Under the pieces are notes generated by a model, which made no database searches, was not told the origin of the DNA, and worked only from the letters and a program-made list of their open reading frames with translations. A stretch of 64,000 nucleotides of DNA from Verticillium longisporum (lineage: Eukaryota > Ascomycota > Sordariomycetes > Glomerellales > Plectosphaerellaceae), in NCBI GenBank assembly GCA_019188255.1, contig JAETXT010000008.1, positions 2,914,001 to 2,978,000 on the forward strand, in the 5' to 3' direction. A program made the translations under genes and the position numbers. Shown one piece after another: positions 8,914 through 22,000 of the stretch; positions within the stretch are counted from its first letter, which is position 1; the number at the start of each line of letters is the position of its first letter.

Positions 8914-10543
8914 ATGACAGACAAGCTCCCTCCCATCCTGCTTGCGCCGTTCGCGCCGCGCCCTCCCCTGCGATGGGTTCCGTCCCCCGACCATGCGCCT
9001 GTGCATCGACGAACTGCACCCGTTTCGGGCATCGCTGCCTTCCTCCCTGCGCTCGCCGAATACAAAGACAAGGATGGCTACGTTCCTACGGAGAGCTGGC
9101 TGCAGATGAAAGATCGCAAGAAGCAGGAGCACAAGGCCAAGCTCGAACGGCTCGCGGCCGAAGGCCCTGTTGATTGTGAGTCCAGCCTTCCCATAGCTAG
9201 GAACATGTGTAAAGGTGCACATTGCTGACATGAGTGCCAACAGACAAGCCGAATGAAGACCCCAACATTCGCGGTGACGCCTTCAAGACGCTCATTGTCG
9301 CAAGGCTGTCCTACGAGGCCAACGAACAAGACCTCGAGCGAGAGTTTGGTCGTTTCGGCAACATTGAGCGCGTACGTACTGCGCCTTGACTTGAATTGTA
9401 CCTCTTGCTAACAGATGGCCAGATTCGCATCATCACTGACACGCACGCCCATGAAAAATCCAAGAACAAGAAGAAGAAGCCCCATCGAGGATATGCTTTC
9501 GTCGTTTTCGAGCGCGAGAGAGATATGAGAGGTAATATTGCCATTGCAACATATTCAGCCCATGACGAGGCTCGGCCTCATCCGGCCCCCTTTCCCACAA
9601 AAAGACACACGGCCCTCAGGCTCGCCTGCGTCTTCTTTTCCCTCCCTCGAGACTCCCATAGGCCCTCAAGCTTGCCTCGTCTCCCATCATGTTTTCCTAC
9701 TGTTCTCTCTTGTCTTCCTCTCACCATCCGCGCAAAGGTATGCTGAAGGTAAAGTTGACTGACACAAGCGCTTCGGCGCGCCGGTGAGTAGCTGCTCTAG
9801 ATTCCTGCGATGGAATTCGAATCAAGGATCGACGTATCAAGGTAGACGTCGAACGCGGCCGCACAGTCAAGGGTTGGACGCCCCGCCGCTTCGGCGGTGG
9901 CCTCGGCGGCCGAGGCTACACGAAGGCCCTCCCTGCTAGACCCATGGGCGGGCCAGGTGGCTTCGGTGGAGGAGGCTTCAGGGGCGGATTCCGAGGTGGC
10001 TTTGACGGCGGTCGCGGTCGTGGAGGATTCCGCGGCGGCTTTGGTGGCCGCGGCGGTGGTTTCCGTGGCGGAGGTGACTTTGGTGGCGGCCGTGACCGCG
10101 GCGGTCCTGGCGGCCCCGGCGGTCCAAATGGTTTCCCCCGTGATGCTCCCCAAGGCCCTGGCCGTGGCGGGTTCGGAGGCCGGGGTCGCGGTTTCTCCAA
10201 TGGGGGGGGGTTCGGCCGTGGCAGCGGTCGTTCGTTCGACGACCGATCTGGCGGTGGCCCGCGTGATCGTTATGGTGACCGAGACCGCGACAGCCGACGC
10301 ACAGGCAGCAACATGGAGCCCGTTCGGCCCAGAGGTGAGGGCGGCTACCGTGACCGCGACAACAGAGACAGCAGGGACAACAGGGACAGCAGGGACAGCA
10401 GGGACAACAGGGACAACAGGGATAGCAGGGACGGCAGAGACGGCAGAGACCGAGACTACGACCGCCCGCGCGACGACGATAACAGGAAACGCGGATACGA
10501 CGGCGGTGGCTACGAGGACCCACGCAAGCTTCGTCGCTACTAA
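8914..10543 (+). CDS. U1 small nuclear ribonucleoprotein 70 kDa (U1-70K/Snp1)
   Basis: U1-70K binds stem-loop I of U1 snRNA and helps select 5' splice sites in the nucleus. Exons 8914-9175, 9244-9371, 9423-9531 and 9792-10543 give 416 aa. The family N-terminal region starts [20 protein letters not shown]. The RRM covers about 99-180, with RNP2 as TLIVARL (103-109) and RNP1 as RGYAFVVF (152-159), followed by [12 protein letters not shown] and the [11 protein letters not shown] stretch. The tail is a long RGG/FRGG-rich region and then an Arg-Asp-Asn-Ser repeat region (about 350-400), replacing the RS/RE tail of animals. Introns 1 and 2 are 68 and 51 nt. Intron 3 (9532-9791) is 260 nt, lies inside the RRM, and its acceptor at 9789-9791 restores the expected reading [15 protein letters not shown]. 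This acceptor is embedded in GGTGAGTAG, a perfect match to the 5' end of U1 snRNA. Confidence 0.93.
10351..10455 (+). repeat. Short tandem repeats coding for Arg-Asp-Asn/Ser in U1-70K tail
   Basis: About ten copies of a 9-nt unit (variants of GACAACAGG and GACAGCAGG) encode a run of DNR/DSR triplets. The array is in frame, so copy-number change would alter only the tail length. The units differ by single bases, as expected for a coding minisatellite. Confidence 0.8.
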
Positions 10544-11316
10544 TCAGACACTTACGGCCCCCATGGATGTCGCGACTCTGCGGTGGGTGCCAGCTCTTCG
10601 CCTGCTCACTTCTGTAACCAGAACAGTTTTGGTCGGGGCTCACGCCGCACACACGACATACGCTGAGCCACCACCTGCTCCGTCCGCCGTTCATTACCAC
10701 TCTCCTCCTGTTGTCCTTGCCTGCGAGCAAGGACTACCGCCTAATGTCACGGTCCTGCACCCGCGTCATTCGTTAGGGAGGTATCATTTCTGTCTGTATT
10801 TACTAGGTACACTTGATCACGAGGTAGTCACCGAGACTACCAACGATTATCGCTCAGCGCCTCCGGCCCGCAGCAGGTAAGATCAGAGGTAAGGGTCTTC
10901 GTGCCTACTGATCTGGAGTTTCAGCGAAGGAGACGAGGAGGGGTAACAACAGAGAAAAGTCATCGACGCAGAGCCCTCGACACGGCCTGATTTTGTTTTG
11001 TACGAGTAGTGAACCTCAATTCAGCCGACACGGCTTCTTTAGCTCATTCTTCGGACCGGGGGCCGACAGTCCTAGTCCGTGATCCCCGCCCCCTCACCCC
11101 TCGCTAGATGTGAGGGCGACACATAGTTTTTCGTGTGTACGATTTCCCTACTGTCGTGACAACGAAGGTGATGTTGCAAATTTCTGTTTTTACCAACCAA
11201 CGCCATAACTCCACAGTTCGTCATGATGGTATCGCTTTCCACACGTACGACCACTCGTAACCTTTACGCAAATGCTGCTGAACATTCCTCTCTTTTCGCA
11301 TGAGACCCTTTCCAGT
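10544..11316. other. Convergent intergenic region U1-70K / MRT4
   Basis: A 0.77 kb gap between two converging genes, holding their 3' flanks. An open frame continuing from U1-70K's alternative frame (to 10880) is a shadow of the GC-rich RGG region. Nothing else is recognised. Confidence 0.45.
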
Positions 11317-12218
11317 TTACTCCTCCATGGCGGTGGCCTTCTTCAGGTCCGTCACCTCGCCCGTCGCGGCACTCCAGTACCTGTGCAAAGGTTAGCCGCT
11401 GCAGCATAGCGAGAGATGCTGGTGTGCCGTTCTCGTGACACAAGAGGGTGCAATGGTACGTACGCGATCAGCTCGACGTGGAACTCGCTCATGCAGATGC
11501 CAAACAGCTTCAGGAGCCTCGTCTGCCGAGAGTCGAGGACGTCGCCCTCCTTGCAGACGACGTAGCCGGGGGCCGCGTCCTCGGCGGGCTCCTCCTCGCC
11601 CAGGACGATGCGGCCGCGGACCATGCGCGTGGGCATGCCGAGGCGGCGCAGCTCGGGCTCGATCGAGTGCTCCATGGGCACGTCGTGCTCGCGGGGCACC
11701 TCACCGCCGGTGGCGAAGAGGACGCCCTGGGGAATGGCGAACTCGCGGGGCGCCGTGGTGCCAGCGCGCGCAAAGTCGACGGGCGAGAGACCTTCGAAGT
11801 AGGCCGTGATGGCCGAGGGGTCGCGGTTCGTCAGGAGGAGGCCGACGGTGCCGCTGAGGTGCGGCGTCAGGCGGTCGGTGCCGTCGAGGAGGGCGGTTTC
11901 GCGCGTCTGGCCGAGGGCCTTCGACATGAGCTTCGTCTTGCCGAAGAAGAGGCTGCGGGTGGGGGGGAATGTTAGTTAGTCTTGGAGGTTGAACATATGA
12001 TGGGTAAGGGGCGTGGACGAAACGCACCGGCAGTCGGAGAGTTCGTGGCGGACGTCCTTGAGGTGATTGTTGCGCATGTTATCGACGCTGAAGACGAAGC
12101 AGTGCTGGTACTGGGGGACTGCCTCGCGAATGTTGGCGAAGAGCTTGTCCTTGTCCTCGCGCGTCTTCTTGGACACCTGCGTCATGTTGATGAGGCGGTT
12201 GCGCTTGGACTTGGGCAT
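11317..12218 (-). CDS. MRT4: mRNA turnover/ribosome assembly factor MRT4 (uL10-like)
   Basis: MRT4 is a nucleolar paralogue of the ribosomal stalk protein P0 (uL10); it occupies the P0 site on pre-60S particles until exchanged in late maturation. Exons 12028-12218, 11464-11952 and 11317-11380, with introns of 75 and 83 nt, give 247 aa. It opens [20 protein letters not shown] and has [20 protein letters not shown], the [14 protein letters not shown] segment after intron 1, [13 protein letters not shown], and a C-terminal second domain with [20 protein letters not shown]. The acidic P0 C-terminal tail is absent, as expected for MRT4. The start is the ATG at 12218; the upstream in-frame codon is only TTG. 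Intron 2 is placed so that the reading continues as [16 protein letters not shown]. Confidence 0.93.
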
Positions 12219-12760
12219 TTTGGGCAACGGTTGTTTGGTAAACTTTTGGGATCCGTTCTAGTTCGTTTGCGCAAAAGGCTGCTGAAAGATCGAAGTTCGA
12301 GATCGGAGGTGGGGAGGGGGGGAAGCGGTCGGACAGTCGCTGCTCGTGGGCTACGTTGGGGGACGAGATTTGCGGTCGAATTTCCTTATCTTTTATCGGT
12401 GAACGAACGGGTCGGCTTCAAATTTTTGGGAGTTCTTGTCCAACTTTTTTTTAGGACCCCGCGTTGGCAGGCGGAACGATTTTCCGGGGCAGGGTCCAGG
12501 TGGAGCCTCCCAGGTGCCTAAGTATCTCGTTGTGCTGTGGGCACCAAGGAGCTCAACTCAGCCTGGTGCCCCAGCGAGATGGGAATTGATTGTGCCATGC
12601 CGGCTGTATCACGCATGTTACAGGCAGGGTTTATTATCAAGACCGAACCCTCAAGTTTGGGCAGCCGTCTACCATTTCCAGGGGCAAAGACCGCCGCCTT
12701 CTGACGAGAAATTAACCCTCACAGTTCCCTCACCCTGATATCTATTTGTAGCGTGTGCGA
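12219..12760. other. Intergenic region: MRT4 upstream side / cullin-4 downstream side
   Basis: A 0.54 kb region that should hold the MRT4 promoter and the cullin-4 3' flank. Small G-rich patches occur near 12308-12325. No gene is seen. Confidence 0.45.
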
Positions 12761-15538
12761 TCACGAGATGTAGGTATACATGTTTCCGTCGCGCTCCATG
12801 TAATCCTTATCTATCAGCCTGCAAAGAGTCAGTACGCGAAGCAAACAACTGACGGATTCGTGATACGTACGTCTCTATGAGCTTCTTGATGGAGGCGGCG
12901 TCAACGGGACCACGCTTGCGAGTAAAGTTGATCACTTCAGCCACCAGCTCGCTGTGCCCGATCGTCTTGCGCGCCTTCATCACCCGCACAATGGCCGCCT
13001 GCGTCTCGAACTTACGGTCCTCTGCAATGCGCTCATGTGTCGCCTTATTCTCCTCCTTCGTCTCCTTGAGCTGAATCTGATTGATCTTTATCCGAAGTTT
13101 GGGATCAGTGAAGGCCTTGTTGATGGTAAAGGTATCAGTCTCGCTGACATCCCTTCCCTTGGGGTGCTTGCTCAAAACTCTGACCTTGCCACAGGCCAGC
13201 GATTGTAGCGTCCGCTGTAGTTCCGGACCCGCAAGTCCCGTAGCTGTGCTGATCTGTCCGAAGCTGAGGAAGCCCTCAAGATCGACCTCGTTGAACAGCA
13301 CAAGCACAACGGCCTGGAACGCACTGACCAGGAGTTCTTTCGTGCCTCTCGGGAAGATGGCTTTGACCGTACAGTTGGCCAGCGAATGGGGCCACGAGAG
13401 TTTTCTGCCGTCATGCTTGTGGTTGTACCACCGCTCAAACCGTTCGATCTCGACGGCGGCACCTTCAGGCAGATTGAGCTTCGTGTCGGGATATGTCGGC
13501 CAAGAAGCTGCGGAGATGACCATGACTTGAAGGTCGACTTGTTGTTCGGCATTCGTGCCTTCTGACCATTGCTTGTAGTGCTGCATCTCCTCCTTGGCGA
13601 GCTCCTGATCTTTGAACATCTGCTCAAGATTACGCGTAAAGTTGGCACCGCACTCGTCTCGGAGCTTTCGAAGCATGTTTCTCTCGGCATCTTCGCTCGC
13701 ACTTCGGCCCATGAGCAGCCGCCTGGCCAGATCTTTCTTGTAAAAAGCTTCAAAGGCGTCCTTGCCTTCAATGAACCTGAAAAGCTCAAGGGCAGCATCA
13801 AGCTGGCGATCCAGCTCGGCATCCTCGTCAGCCGTACTTGATTGCCCACTCTTTTCGGCAGCAGCCCGATCCTTGTTGTCAGACAACAGACTCTTGGGAA
13901 GAGCCTTGAGACCGCCTCGCAAGAGCATGTCAATGTGTTTCGCGATCATCTCTCCAATCTTGGACGTTCCCGTGCTCCATCCCGAAGTCGTTTTCCGGTC
14001 GTTCATGAAAGCGCCGAAGGCATGCCTCAGCTCGTAGCCAAAGACTTCATCACCTCTGAAACCATCTCGCACGACGAGATCCAGAGCTCGCCTCAGCTCA
14101 AGCAACCTCATGACCATGTCGTCTCCTCTCTCTACGTCACCCACAATCGTCGCTCCGGCCTCCTGGATGTAGGTTTTCCACGGGTCCTTGAGCTTCGCCT
14201 GGATCCCCGACAATCGCAGGAGGTCGTAGAGAGCTCGCATCGACTCAATTTCCTGATCAGCAAGCAGCTTCGACAAGCTTTCGACATTCAGAAGCTTAGC
14301 CGAGTAGTCCTTCACCACGATGCCGTGGGCGGCATCGAGAAGTTGCTTCTTGGTCGTGCTGTCAAGATTGTACGCGTTACATCGATAGTCCTCATCCTTC
14401 AGAAGCTTTTCGCATGCAAGAATGTACTCCTTCAGACTTGCTGTGCTCCTCTCATCTGCAAATTCGTGGAAGAAGTTGACCGAGTCGTGGAGAAACGCCG
14501 GCTCAAACGACTTTTGGTAAACGTTGAGCACGTTGAACATACGGACTGATTCTTTCAGTAATCGAGCGTCGAATCGATCGTCATTCACTCGATCGTACGC
14601 GATCAGCTCGCACACGCCGTGGAGACATCGAGTAAAAGGTGTCTGGTTGGTAGCGTCCTTGCTGGCCGAAGACGAGAGCATCTTCCGGAACTGCGTGATC
14701 GTCAAGTCGTTGATTGAGCCCAGCGTCCTCTCTCGAAGAAGGTACGTCCTGTCGAGGTAGCTGAATATAGACCGAATATTTATCTGGAATGATGTGTTAG
14801 CACTGGCTCATGAGAAGAACGAACGCAAGTGGCACTCACAACTGCCTTGTTCCAATCCTGCCAATGAAGAAAGACGCTCCGCAACATGTCAATATTTGAG
14901 GGGCCTGGCGACCTGTCGATGATGGACCGCAAGGTTGCTTGCTTCAAGTGAGCTTCGCATAGCTCTTGTAGCGTGCGATATAGTTCCTGCCCCTGCCCAT
15001 GCCTGCAGATGTCCTCCGCACCCCTGTACAGCCTCTCCATTGGCAGTTGGAGAGGCTGGTGACGAAGTATGCACTGAAGGGCATCCTTGAGCTGCTGCCG
15101 TGTCCGATCGTAATACTGCTCGGTCTTGTCGGTCTGCGTGGGTGGCCTGAGGTTCTTGATCACGATCTTTTTGGCGCCCGAGTATGGCCGGAAGGCGCTC
15201 TGCCGTGTCAGGTCAATCACTTCAGGGAGCTTCCCCTTCGTCTTGTTAGACATGGTCGTCATGGAAGCGGTGTCGGCTCCAAACTTGAAGCGCTTTGGGC
15301 TTGGCTTTTCTGAAAAGGCCGAAGACGGAAGGTATTGGTTTTGTTGCACAAGATGCGGTGTGGAGGGGGACGCGTGCACGTCAGAGTCGACGCGGGGTCG
15401 CCGCCTCGATGGGCTGCTAATGCTGGCGTCGCCCAGTGCAGCCGATGAGCTTGGGCTTGTGCGAAGACCTGAGCTTACCGAGCCTGTGGCTCGCGATGGC
15501 AGTTTTCCGTCGGCCGGGTGGTTCGGGTTCGACGGCAT
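12761..15538 (-). CDS. cul4: Cullin-4, scaffold of DDB1-type ubiquitin ligases
   Basis: CUL4 links the DDB1 adaptor to the RING protein Rbx1 and ubiquitylates replication, repair and chromatin substrates; in fungi it also supports heterochromatin formation. Exons 14840-15538, 12871-14783 and 12761-12818, with introns of 56 and 52 nt, give 889 aa. A disordered Ser/Pro-rich N-terminus of about 130 residues precedes the CUL4-like entry segment (PYSGAKKIVIKNLRPP) and the cullin repeats. The cullin homology domain and winged-helix B domain follow. The neddylation site reads IVRVMKARK with the acceptor Lys near 836, and the C-terminus is IDKDYMERDGNMYTYIS. That terminus is seen only after removing the last 52-nt intron, which is typical of cullins. 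I chose cullin-4 over cullin-1/3 from the long N-terminus and entry segment. The ATG at 15538 is the first in frame. Confidence 0.88.
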
Positions 15539-16048
15539 CGACAGGACCGGGAGGCCCTGCAACAACTTGAAGTAAGCTGTTACGCAGCCTGAGGTGTCCG
15601 AGTTACAGCGTCGTCCTGTTCGTGCGGCAATGCGGTGAACGGCGTCTTTGGAAAGGGGCTAATGAAGTGGCTCGCCAAGCTGGTGTCGTGGAAGTTCGTC
15701 AATTATCTTTGTCGAGAAACACGCTGGAGAAAATGGGAGCAGTTGAGGTGGGTTTGCTTCACGGAGTTAAGACACGGAGAGGAGACGGGCAGCAACGGGG
15801 TGGATTGAGGCGAGAGCTGCCCGCAACGACGACATCATCCACTTTACGCGCTTCCTATCGCGGTTCCTCGGTAGATAAGGTGTGCTGACATAATCATTCG
15901 ATGGCCTTCTTAGCTGTCACCCGACAAATGGCCTCGGCCGGTAGATACAGGAAGTCATTTTCCTCATAACGCTTACCTTGGATATGGGAAGTGAATTGGA
16001 ACGAACTGTCAGAGTTCGCTTGATAAGTCAATCGCATGTGTGTATCGT
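15539..16048. other. Intergenic region: cullin-4 upstream side / Tel1 downstream side
   Basis: A 0.51 kb region between two genes read in the same (minus) direction. It should carry the cullin-4 promoter and the Tel1 3' flank. No further gene is seen. Confidence 0.45.
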
Positions 16049-19000
16049 CTATGCATAGGCCGCCCAACCCGAGTATAGTACAGCCAGATTCCGCTCATCC
16101 GTGGCCTGGTTAATCAGATCGTTGACCGTAGCCGTGACACTTAATGTCTTTGAAAGCTTCTTGCGCACCACTTCCAGCGCCCTGTCTGCCTCCGACGGCT
16201 CATTCACCCTCGTCTTTCCCCTTCCAGCCACGTCGTCGTCCCCGTCCCCGCTGCCACCCTGCAACTTCGCCAAACGTACCGGTGATATAGACCAGGAGTA
16301 CAGAGGATCGTACCGCAGAACATCAAGGATGGTCATGATACTGTACGTCTCCTCCCTTAGCGCATCGAGCGTGAACTCGCAACAACGCTGAAAGACACCC
16401 TCTTTGGTGACGCCCATACCATCTTCAATGTCCCTCGTCAGTCTGAACGGTACCAACTCGGGCACCGGCAGCACGCGACCCATCTCAAACGCAACACCCA
16501 GATCAATGTGAACCACCTCGCCTGTCTTGTTGTCCAGCAGAATGTTGTGCCCGTGCCGGTCGCCTAGGCCAAGAATGTGTCCCAGCATCGAGATCGCGGC
16601 GGTGGTTCGCGTGTAGGCAGTTCGCTTGACGAACCACTCATCGGGGTCTACAAAGTATTCCATAAAGAAGTACTTCATGACAGGATGAAAACGTTCCTTG
16701 ACTTTGCGGTAGGCACTGACCCTCGCATCCACAGATTTGCCTTGCACCGCAGAAATCTCCTTTCTGCATTGACTTCCCTTGAGGTCTTTTGGATAATACC
16801 GCTCATGGGCAGGCATGAGGAATTCATGAAGCGGGATGGTATTCGGGACGAACTCGATGAGGCCTGAAGCCGAGGTCAGAGGCAAGACCTTGTATGTGCG
16901 AATGCCCAAATTGCGCCGCTGGGTCTCGCGATGCAGCTTGAGCAAAGATGATACGGCAGCAAACACCTGCTCCATGATGGCATCTTGGCGGAGGTCGTCG
17001 TTGCCTCCCTTGACCAATTGCTTGTATCGCACGCCATCCGTGCCAACTGCGGTGATGATCTTTGGAGCGCTTACCCCCGACGCAATCGACATCTGCGGCT
17101 CGAGCTTCGCAATGATTGGGACCTTGGAGTAGTCCTTGTCCGCGGACAGTTCGAGCTGCATCGTCGGTGGCGGGATTTGGTACTTATTCAGAGCAGCCAC
17201 GAGGTAGTTGCCCGAAGTCGTCTCCTTGAGGTTGATCTTGTGCCCTGCTTTGTACTTTGGGTTGTCGCGGTCAACCGCCAGTCGGTGATAGTGCCCGTTT
17301 GTTCTGTCAATGGCATGCCAGATTGCGCCCTGCGTAGGGTGTTTCTCTAGTTGATCTTTGACTTTGTTCGTTGCCTTATGTCGCAGTACTGCCACCTCGT
17401 CTTTGCTATTTGCTTTAACCTTGACGCCAGACCAGACCTGATACATGCTGTGGTATGGGTGATCTATACATATGTTATAGACAAGGTTGATTAAAAGCCT
17501 CTGAAACACGTTTGACTGGTCCTGTAGACGAGAGCATAGCTGGTTCATGAGGGTTGCAAATTTTCGTGTGGGAACCTTGTCGAGGTGTCTCCGAACGGCG
17601 TCGTTGGTGGAATCGTCGTCCGATCTTTCAAGCCACAGGGCCGTGAAGCGCAGTGCATCGTTGTTGTGTTCGTCGGATGCGATGAGAGAGAGGAGATAGT
17701 TCTCTAGACTCAGGCGCACGAATTCGCTCCTCGTCTGCTCTACCCTGCGAAGCTCCTGCTCGTCGAGATGCAACCACTGTTGCGCTCTGGTGAGGTGGGA
17801 TGAGTATCTGGATTTCGTCTGCGAATTCTTTTCACTGGAAATCAAAGACCGCAACTGTGCAACTTCGTCGCTTTTGCCCTTCCTCAGATTCTGTAATCTT
17901 GCCAAATCATCAAGCCCATCGGAGTTTTGCAGTTGTTCATCACAAAACATGGCGAATTGGTGAAAGACCTTGCCCGCATCCTTGCCGTCGGTGCGTCCCT
18001 TCAACTCCTTCAAGGCAGGCTCAAGATACTTCTTCTGGATGTCATGTGGCTTCTCCAATTTGGCTACCGAAATTTGGTAGCCTATTTTGGACAGCAGATC
18101 AGAACGACTGACCGGGATACTCTGTTTCTTGAATACAGAGTCGTTGTCGATGCTTTGCAGCATCCTGATCGACGAGACCATTTCGCCGTGATCCCAGAGT
18201 GAGTTGGCTGACTCTATCTTGGCGGCTGCATCAAAACTCAGTCCCAAATCTTCGCTCGGCACTATCAAATTCGTTAAAGATGTTGATGTGTTGAGTGATT
18301 CCTGCGTAGCGCGATGGAAACGGTAGATGCCAGATGATGTGAGCTTGCAGCGGACTTCGATTTGTCGTGCTTGGCTTGTAGAAAGATTGGCTGCCGCTCG
18401 CAATTTGGGCTGTTGGCTCAGCAAGCTCAACGTGGTACCACGCGACGACAGGAGCTGACTGACATCGTCATACCTGATGCGGTCAGTGGGTGCTCTTCAA
18501 TCAAACAATTCCATGATACATACCTCCCTCGCTTCATCCATTCGCCATGGTTTTCGAAACGGTCAAGTAGAGCCTCAAGCTCTCCAAAGTCTGCGACATT
18601 GACAACGTCATCGAGTTCGGTCAATACAGCAAGAGCCCCAAGATGATGCCTCAAGTTGGCAGCATTCAGGCCGCGACTGGTCAAACTGGCCATTGTTCGT
18701 CCAAAACCATCGTAAATCGCCTGCCGTATTGCCGAAGAGTCATTGGCTTGGTGGATGCTTTGAAATGCCTTGTAGACGGAGACCGCATGGTTCTCACTCG
18801 AATTTGGTGCTGGCAGATTCCAGATTTCCAGCCTTCTGGCGGTGCCAAAGGTGCTTTCGAGCGCGTTGGTGTTTTCGACGAGACTTTGGGTTTGCAAAAG
18901 AGCATGCGAGAGACCTGATAAGCCCAGTGTACTCAGAGCCTTGACCATTGACAGGCCATCGTTCTGCGAGGCTGGACTTTTGGACTGGATGTGGCTATCG

Positions 19001-22000
19001 AACTGGGCTCCGCGGAAGGCTAGGCTCTTGAACCCGTCATTTTCGTATTCCAAACGCGCCATCACGTTCGATAGACTGGATGTCTGCGGCAAGCCGTAGT
19101 AAGCGTCGGGATCATCAATGTTTTCAAAGATACTGAGTAACACACTGGGTGTATGGGACTCCCTGAGAGCGGATGACCTGCGTGATGCTCGGGTGACTTG
19201 GGAAGCTGCTACCTCAAAGAATAGGAGAGCAGTTTTGTGCATCCCGCACCTTGATGCGGCACCAGCGGCGGAAGAGAAGTCAACATCTAGCCAACCGGCG
19301 CGGTCCGCAATGGAAGACTCATTTGGCAATGGTTGTGTTCGGAGATAGAGCAGAGCGTTGAGTAGGTGCTTCTGATTGTGATGAGATGACTCGCTGGAGA
19401 CTGAGAGCCATTCCTTCAAGGCGTCAGAAAGGTGTTTTCTGGCACTTTGCTGCTTTTCCATTTGGCCACAGAGGGCTAAGTGGAGGATAAAAGGGAGGGC
19501 CTTCTCAGCGAAGCCTTTGACGTGTGTCAAAATAGGCAATAGTTCGCTCAAAATGATGAACTCGGGGACAGCCTGGACCAGATACGTGACCAATTTTCGG
19601 ATCCAACCTGCGTCCTCTATGTCTTCCATAGTGAAAGAAAAGTCATTTTGTTGCACTAGTTGCGAAGCAGTGTCTGATGGCGGCGTTCGATAAGGTTGCC
19701 AGGTTGAGGCAAGATACAAGGGCTCGGGCAGTGTCTTCTGGGCAGCGGTGGTCAAAAGCTCATCCTCCTCTGCTGCAGCTTCCGAAACCACAGCCCTCAA
19801 AGCAGACTCTGCCAGCCCTGCGGTGAATGATTCTTTGCTCACTGTGAGCTGCTGTAACAGAGTAAAGAGCCCTCGCTCTGAGCCATTAGCTCCAGGAGCT
19901 AGCTTGAGGCTGCTCGACAGCTGCGATTCGCGGAGCAGTTCTGGCTCAATCTCTCCAGAGGCAGCGAAAGCTCTGCCGACGACACGTCCAGCCCATGCTA
20001 GGTATTCGTTGCTGAGAGCCTGGGTTTTACAGCTCTTCAAAACTAGGCCGCCGTGGTGGAGAGCTTTTTCGTCATCGCTAATGACATCGTATCTTGCAGA
20101 TGGCGGAATGACGAAGTCCCCACAGAGCAGACCAAGGGCAAGATCTCGGGCAGCCTCGTTCAGGAGTTTCTGCTCACGATCATCATCTTTCAGGAATTCC
20201 AGAAGGAGGGTGGTTTCGAGAGTGGCGCTCTCCGCATTGCCAGACGTTCGGATATTCGAGGCGGATTGTGTAATTGACTTGAAGGAGTCCTTTTGGTCTT
20301 GACTTTTGAAAGATGGAGAATCGTATTGTGCAAGAAAGTTGGAAAACCAAGCATGGAAACGTTGAGCCTTGCTCATGGTGGCTTTGAACTGGCTTTCTTG
20401 TGTGGTGCTTGACTGGCTTGATTCGAGGAAGACACGCAGAGATGCGAGAGTCGAGAGAGCATATCCTGCGAGGAAGGAGGGTGATTGCTCGAGATGCTCA
20501 GCTCCCTTACTGATGAGGTATTGTGTGACTCCTAACGCGTCATCTGCACATTCGGAGTCGACGATAAAGGGCCGGATAGAGTGTAGGAGCATCTCGAGGG
20601 CATACACGTCGAGCGCAGTGGGACCAGCCAGGCAAATGAGAACGCGAACTTTGCGCAACACCGAACAAGCATGCAACGACCCCAGCGCTGGGTGAACGGT
20701 GTTGAACAACCTTCGGGCTACGCATACCACCAAAGCCGGAGTCCATATGCTTTGCAACTCGTACTCCGTCCGATTACAGAGATGAAAAAGTTGTCTGAGC
20801 AGATGCTTCCCTTTGAACATTGGCTGCTGGTTTGCAGGAAGAGTAACATCCGAATGGGAGAAACTCTTCATCTCCGACATGGCAATCGCGGCGTAGGCAA
20901 AGTTTTCGTCTTTTCCGAAATACTTGTCCATCGGGTCTTCTTGGTCGAACACGTCGAAAAAGACTGCGATGATGTCGACGAAATTGGCGTAAATCGCGTC
21001 AAGATATGGTTCCTTACCCAAGGTCTTGCGGATACGGCTTTCCGCCGTTGTAATCGAGTTGCCTGCGCTGGTATCGTGAGCCATTGCATAGGCTGCGATC
21101 TTCGAGAACCCTTGCTTGATCATCGTAGCTGGGGTAATCAAAAGTCTCTGGGCAAGCCTGGCAGTGCTTTCTTCCTGACCTCGCATCAACATTAGTGCAG
21201 CAGCCTCAGATTGCGCCCTCTCGAGCATGTCCTCAAGACTCGTGAATCCGAAAATTTCAAACGGCATCTCTTCAAGTTCATCACCGTCGAGCCAAGTGTA
21301 GAACAGCTGAGGACTGAAAATCTTGAAGAGCTCTTTGGGTGATTCCAGCTGTAGGGCGGTTGAGACCTTAGCTAGACATCGAGTGGCGTACTGGCTGGAC
21401 TGTTTGATCTTGCCTGGAGTCTCGAAGATGTGATATGTGCATCTACGGAGGAGCGTTGGCCACCGACAAGCAAGTTCCGACAGAACCAGGATTCGAAATC
21501 CGATCCCTTCGATCTGTCCGGGATCTGTAGGCAAGCTCTCTAAGACATCCAGAAACACTTCATCATGCGCCTTGAGCACATATAGGGCGAATATCTCCGG
21601 CAAGCGCATGGCTATGAAATACTTGACGGTCATGCTTCCCTGTTGAAGAATTGAAAGGAGGGTAGTGCGGCAAGAGGAAAGTCCAAGACTGCTGCCATAC
21701 TGAGGATCCTCGCGTAGCAAGCAGAATAGAAGCTCAGCGAGTGCGATCTGGGACCGAGGTGAAAGACTATTTTTCGGGAGGGATGCCTTGACGAAATAGT
21801 GATAGAGGTCGCCGACAAAAGTAGCCACGTCGTGTTTGCTGTCTGACCAGACGCGTAAAAGTCCTTTGATGATGCTAAGGCTCATGGAGTGTACCGTCTC
21901 ACAGCATGTGTACTCCGTCTCTCCAATCATCTCACCAAGCTTCTCAACGATCACAAGCGCTTCGTCAGGCTTGATAGTGAAGTCTGAGTTGAATATTTCA

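Noticed and set aside
9765..9800. A 15-nt micro-exon (CGCTTCGGCGCGCCG) followed by a 17-nt intron in U1-70K
   Set aside because: A 17-nt intron is not credible. Using the AG at 9790-9791 restores the expected [13 protein letters not shown] reading in phase.
9897..10880. Long alternative plus-strand frame over the U1-70K RGG region
   Set aside because: The GC-rich glycine codons keep several frames open. The frame that continues the RRM and ends RKLRRY is the real one.
15539..15565. Extension of cullin-4 upstream of ATG 15538
   Set aside because: The frame is open but contains only TTG codons as possible starts; the ATG at 15538 is the first proper start.
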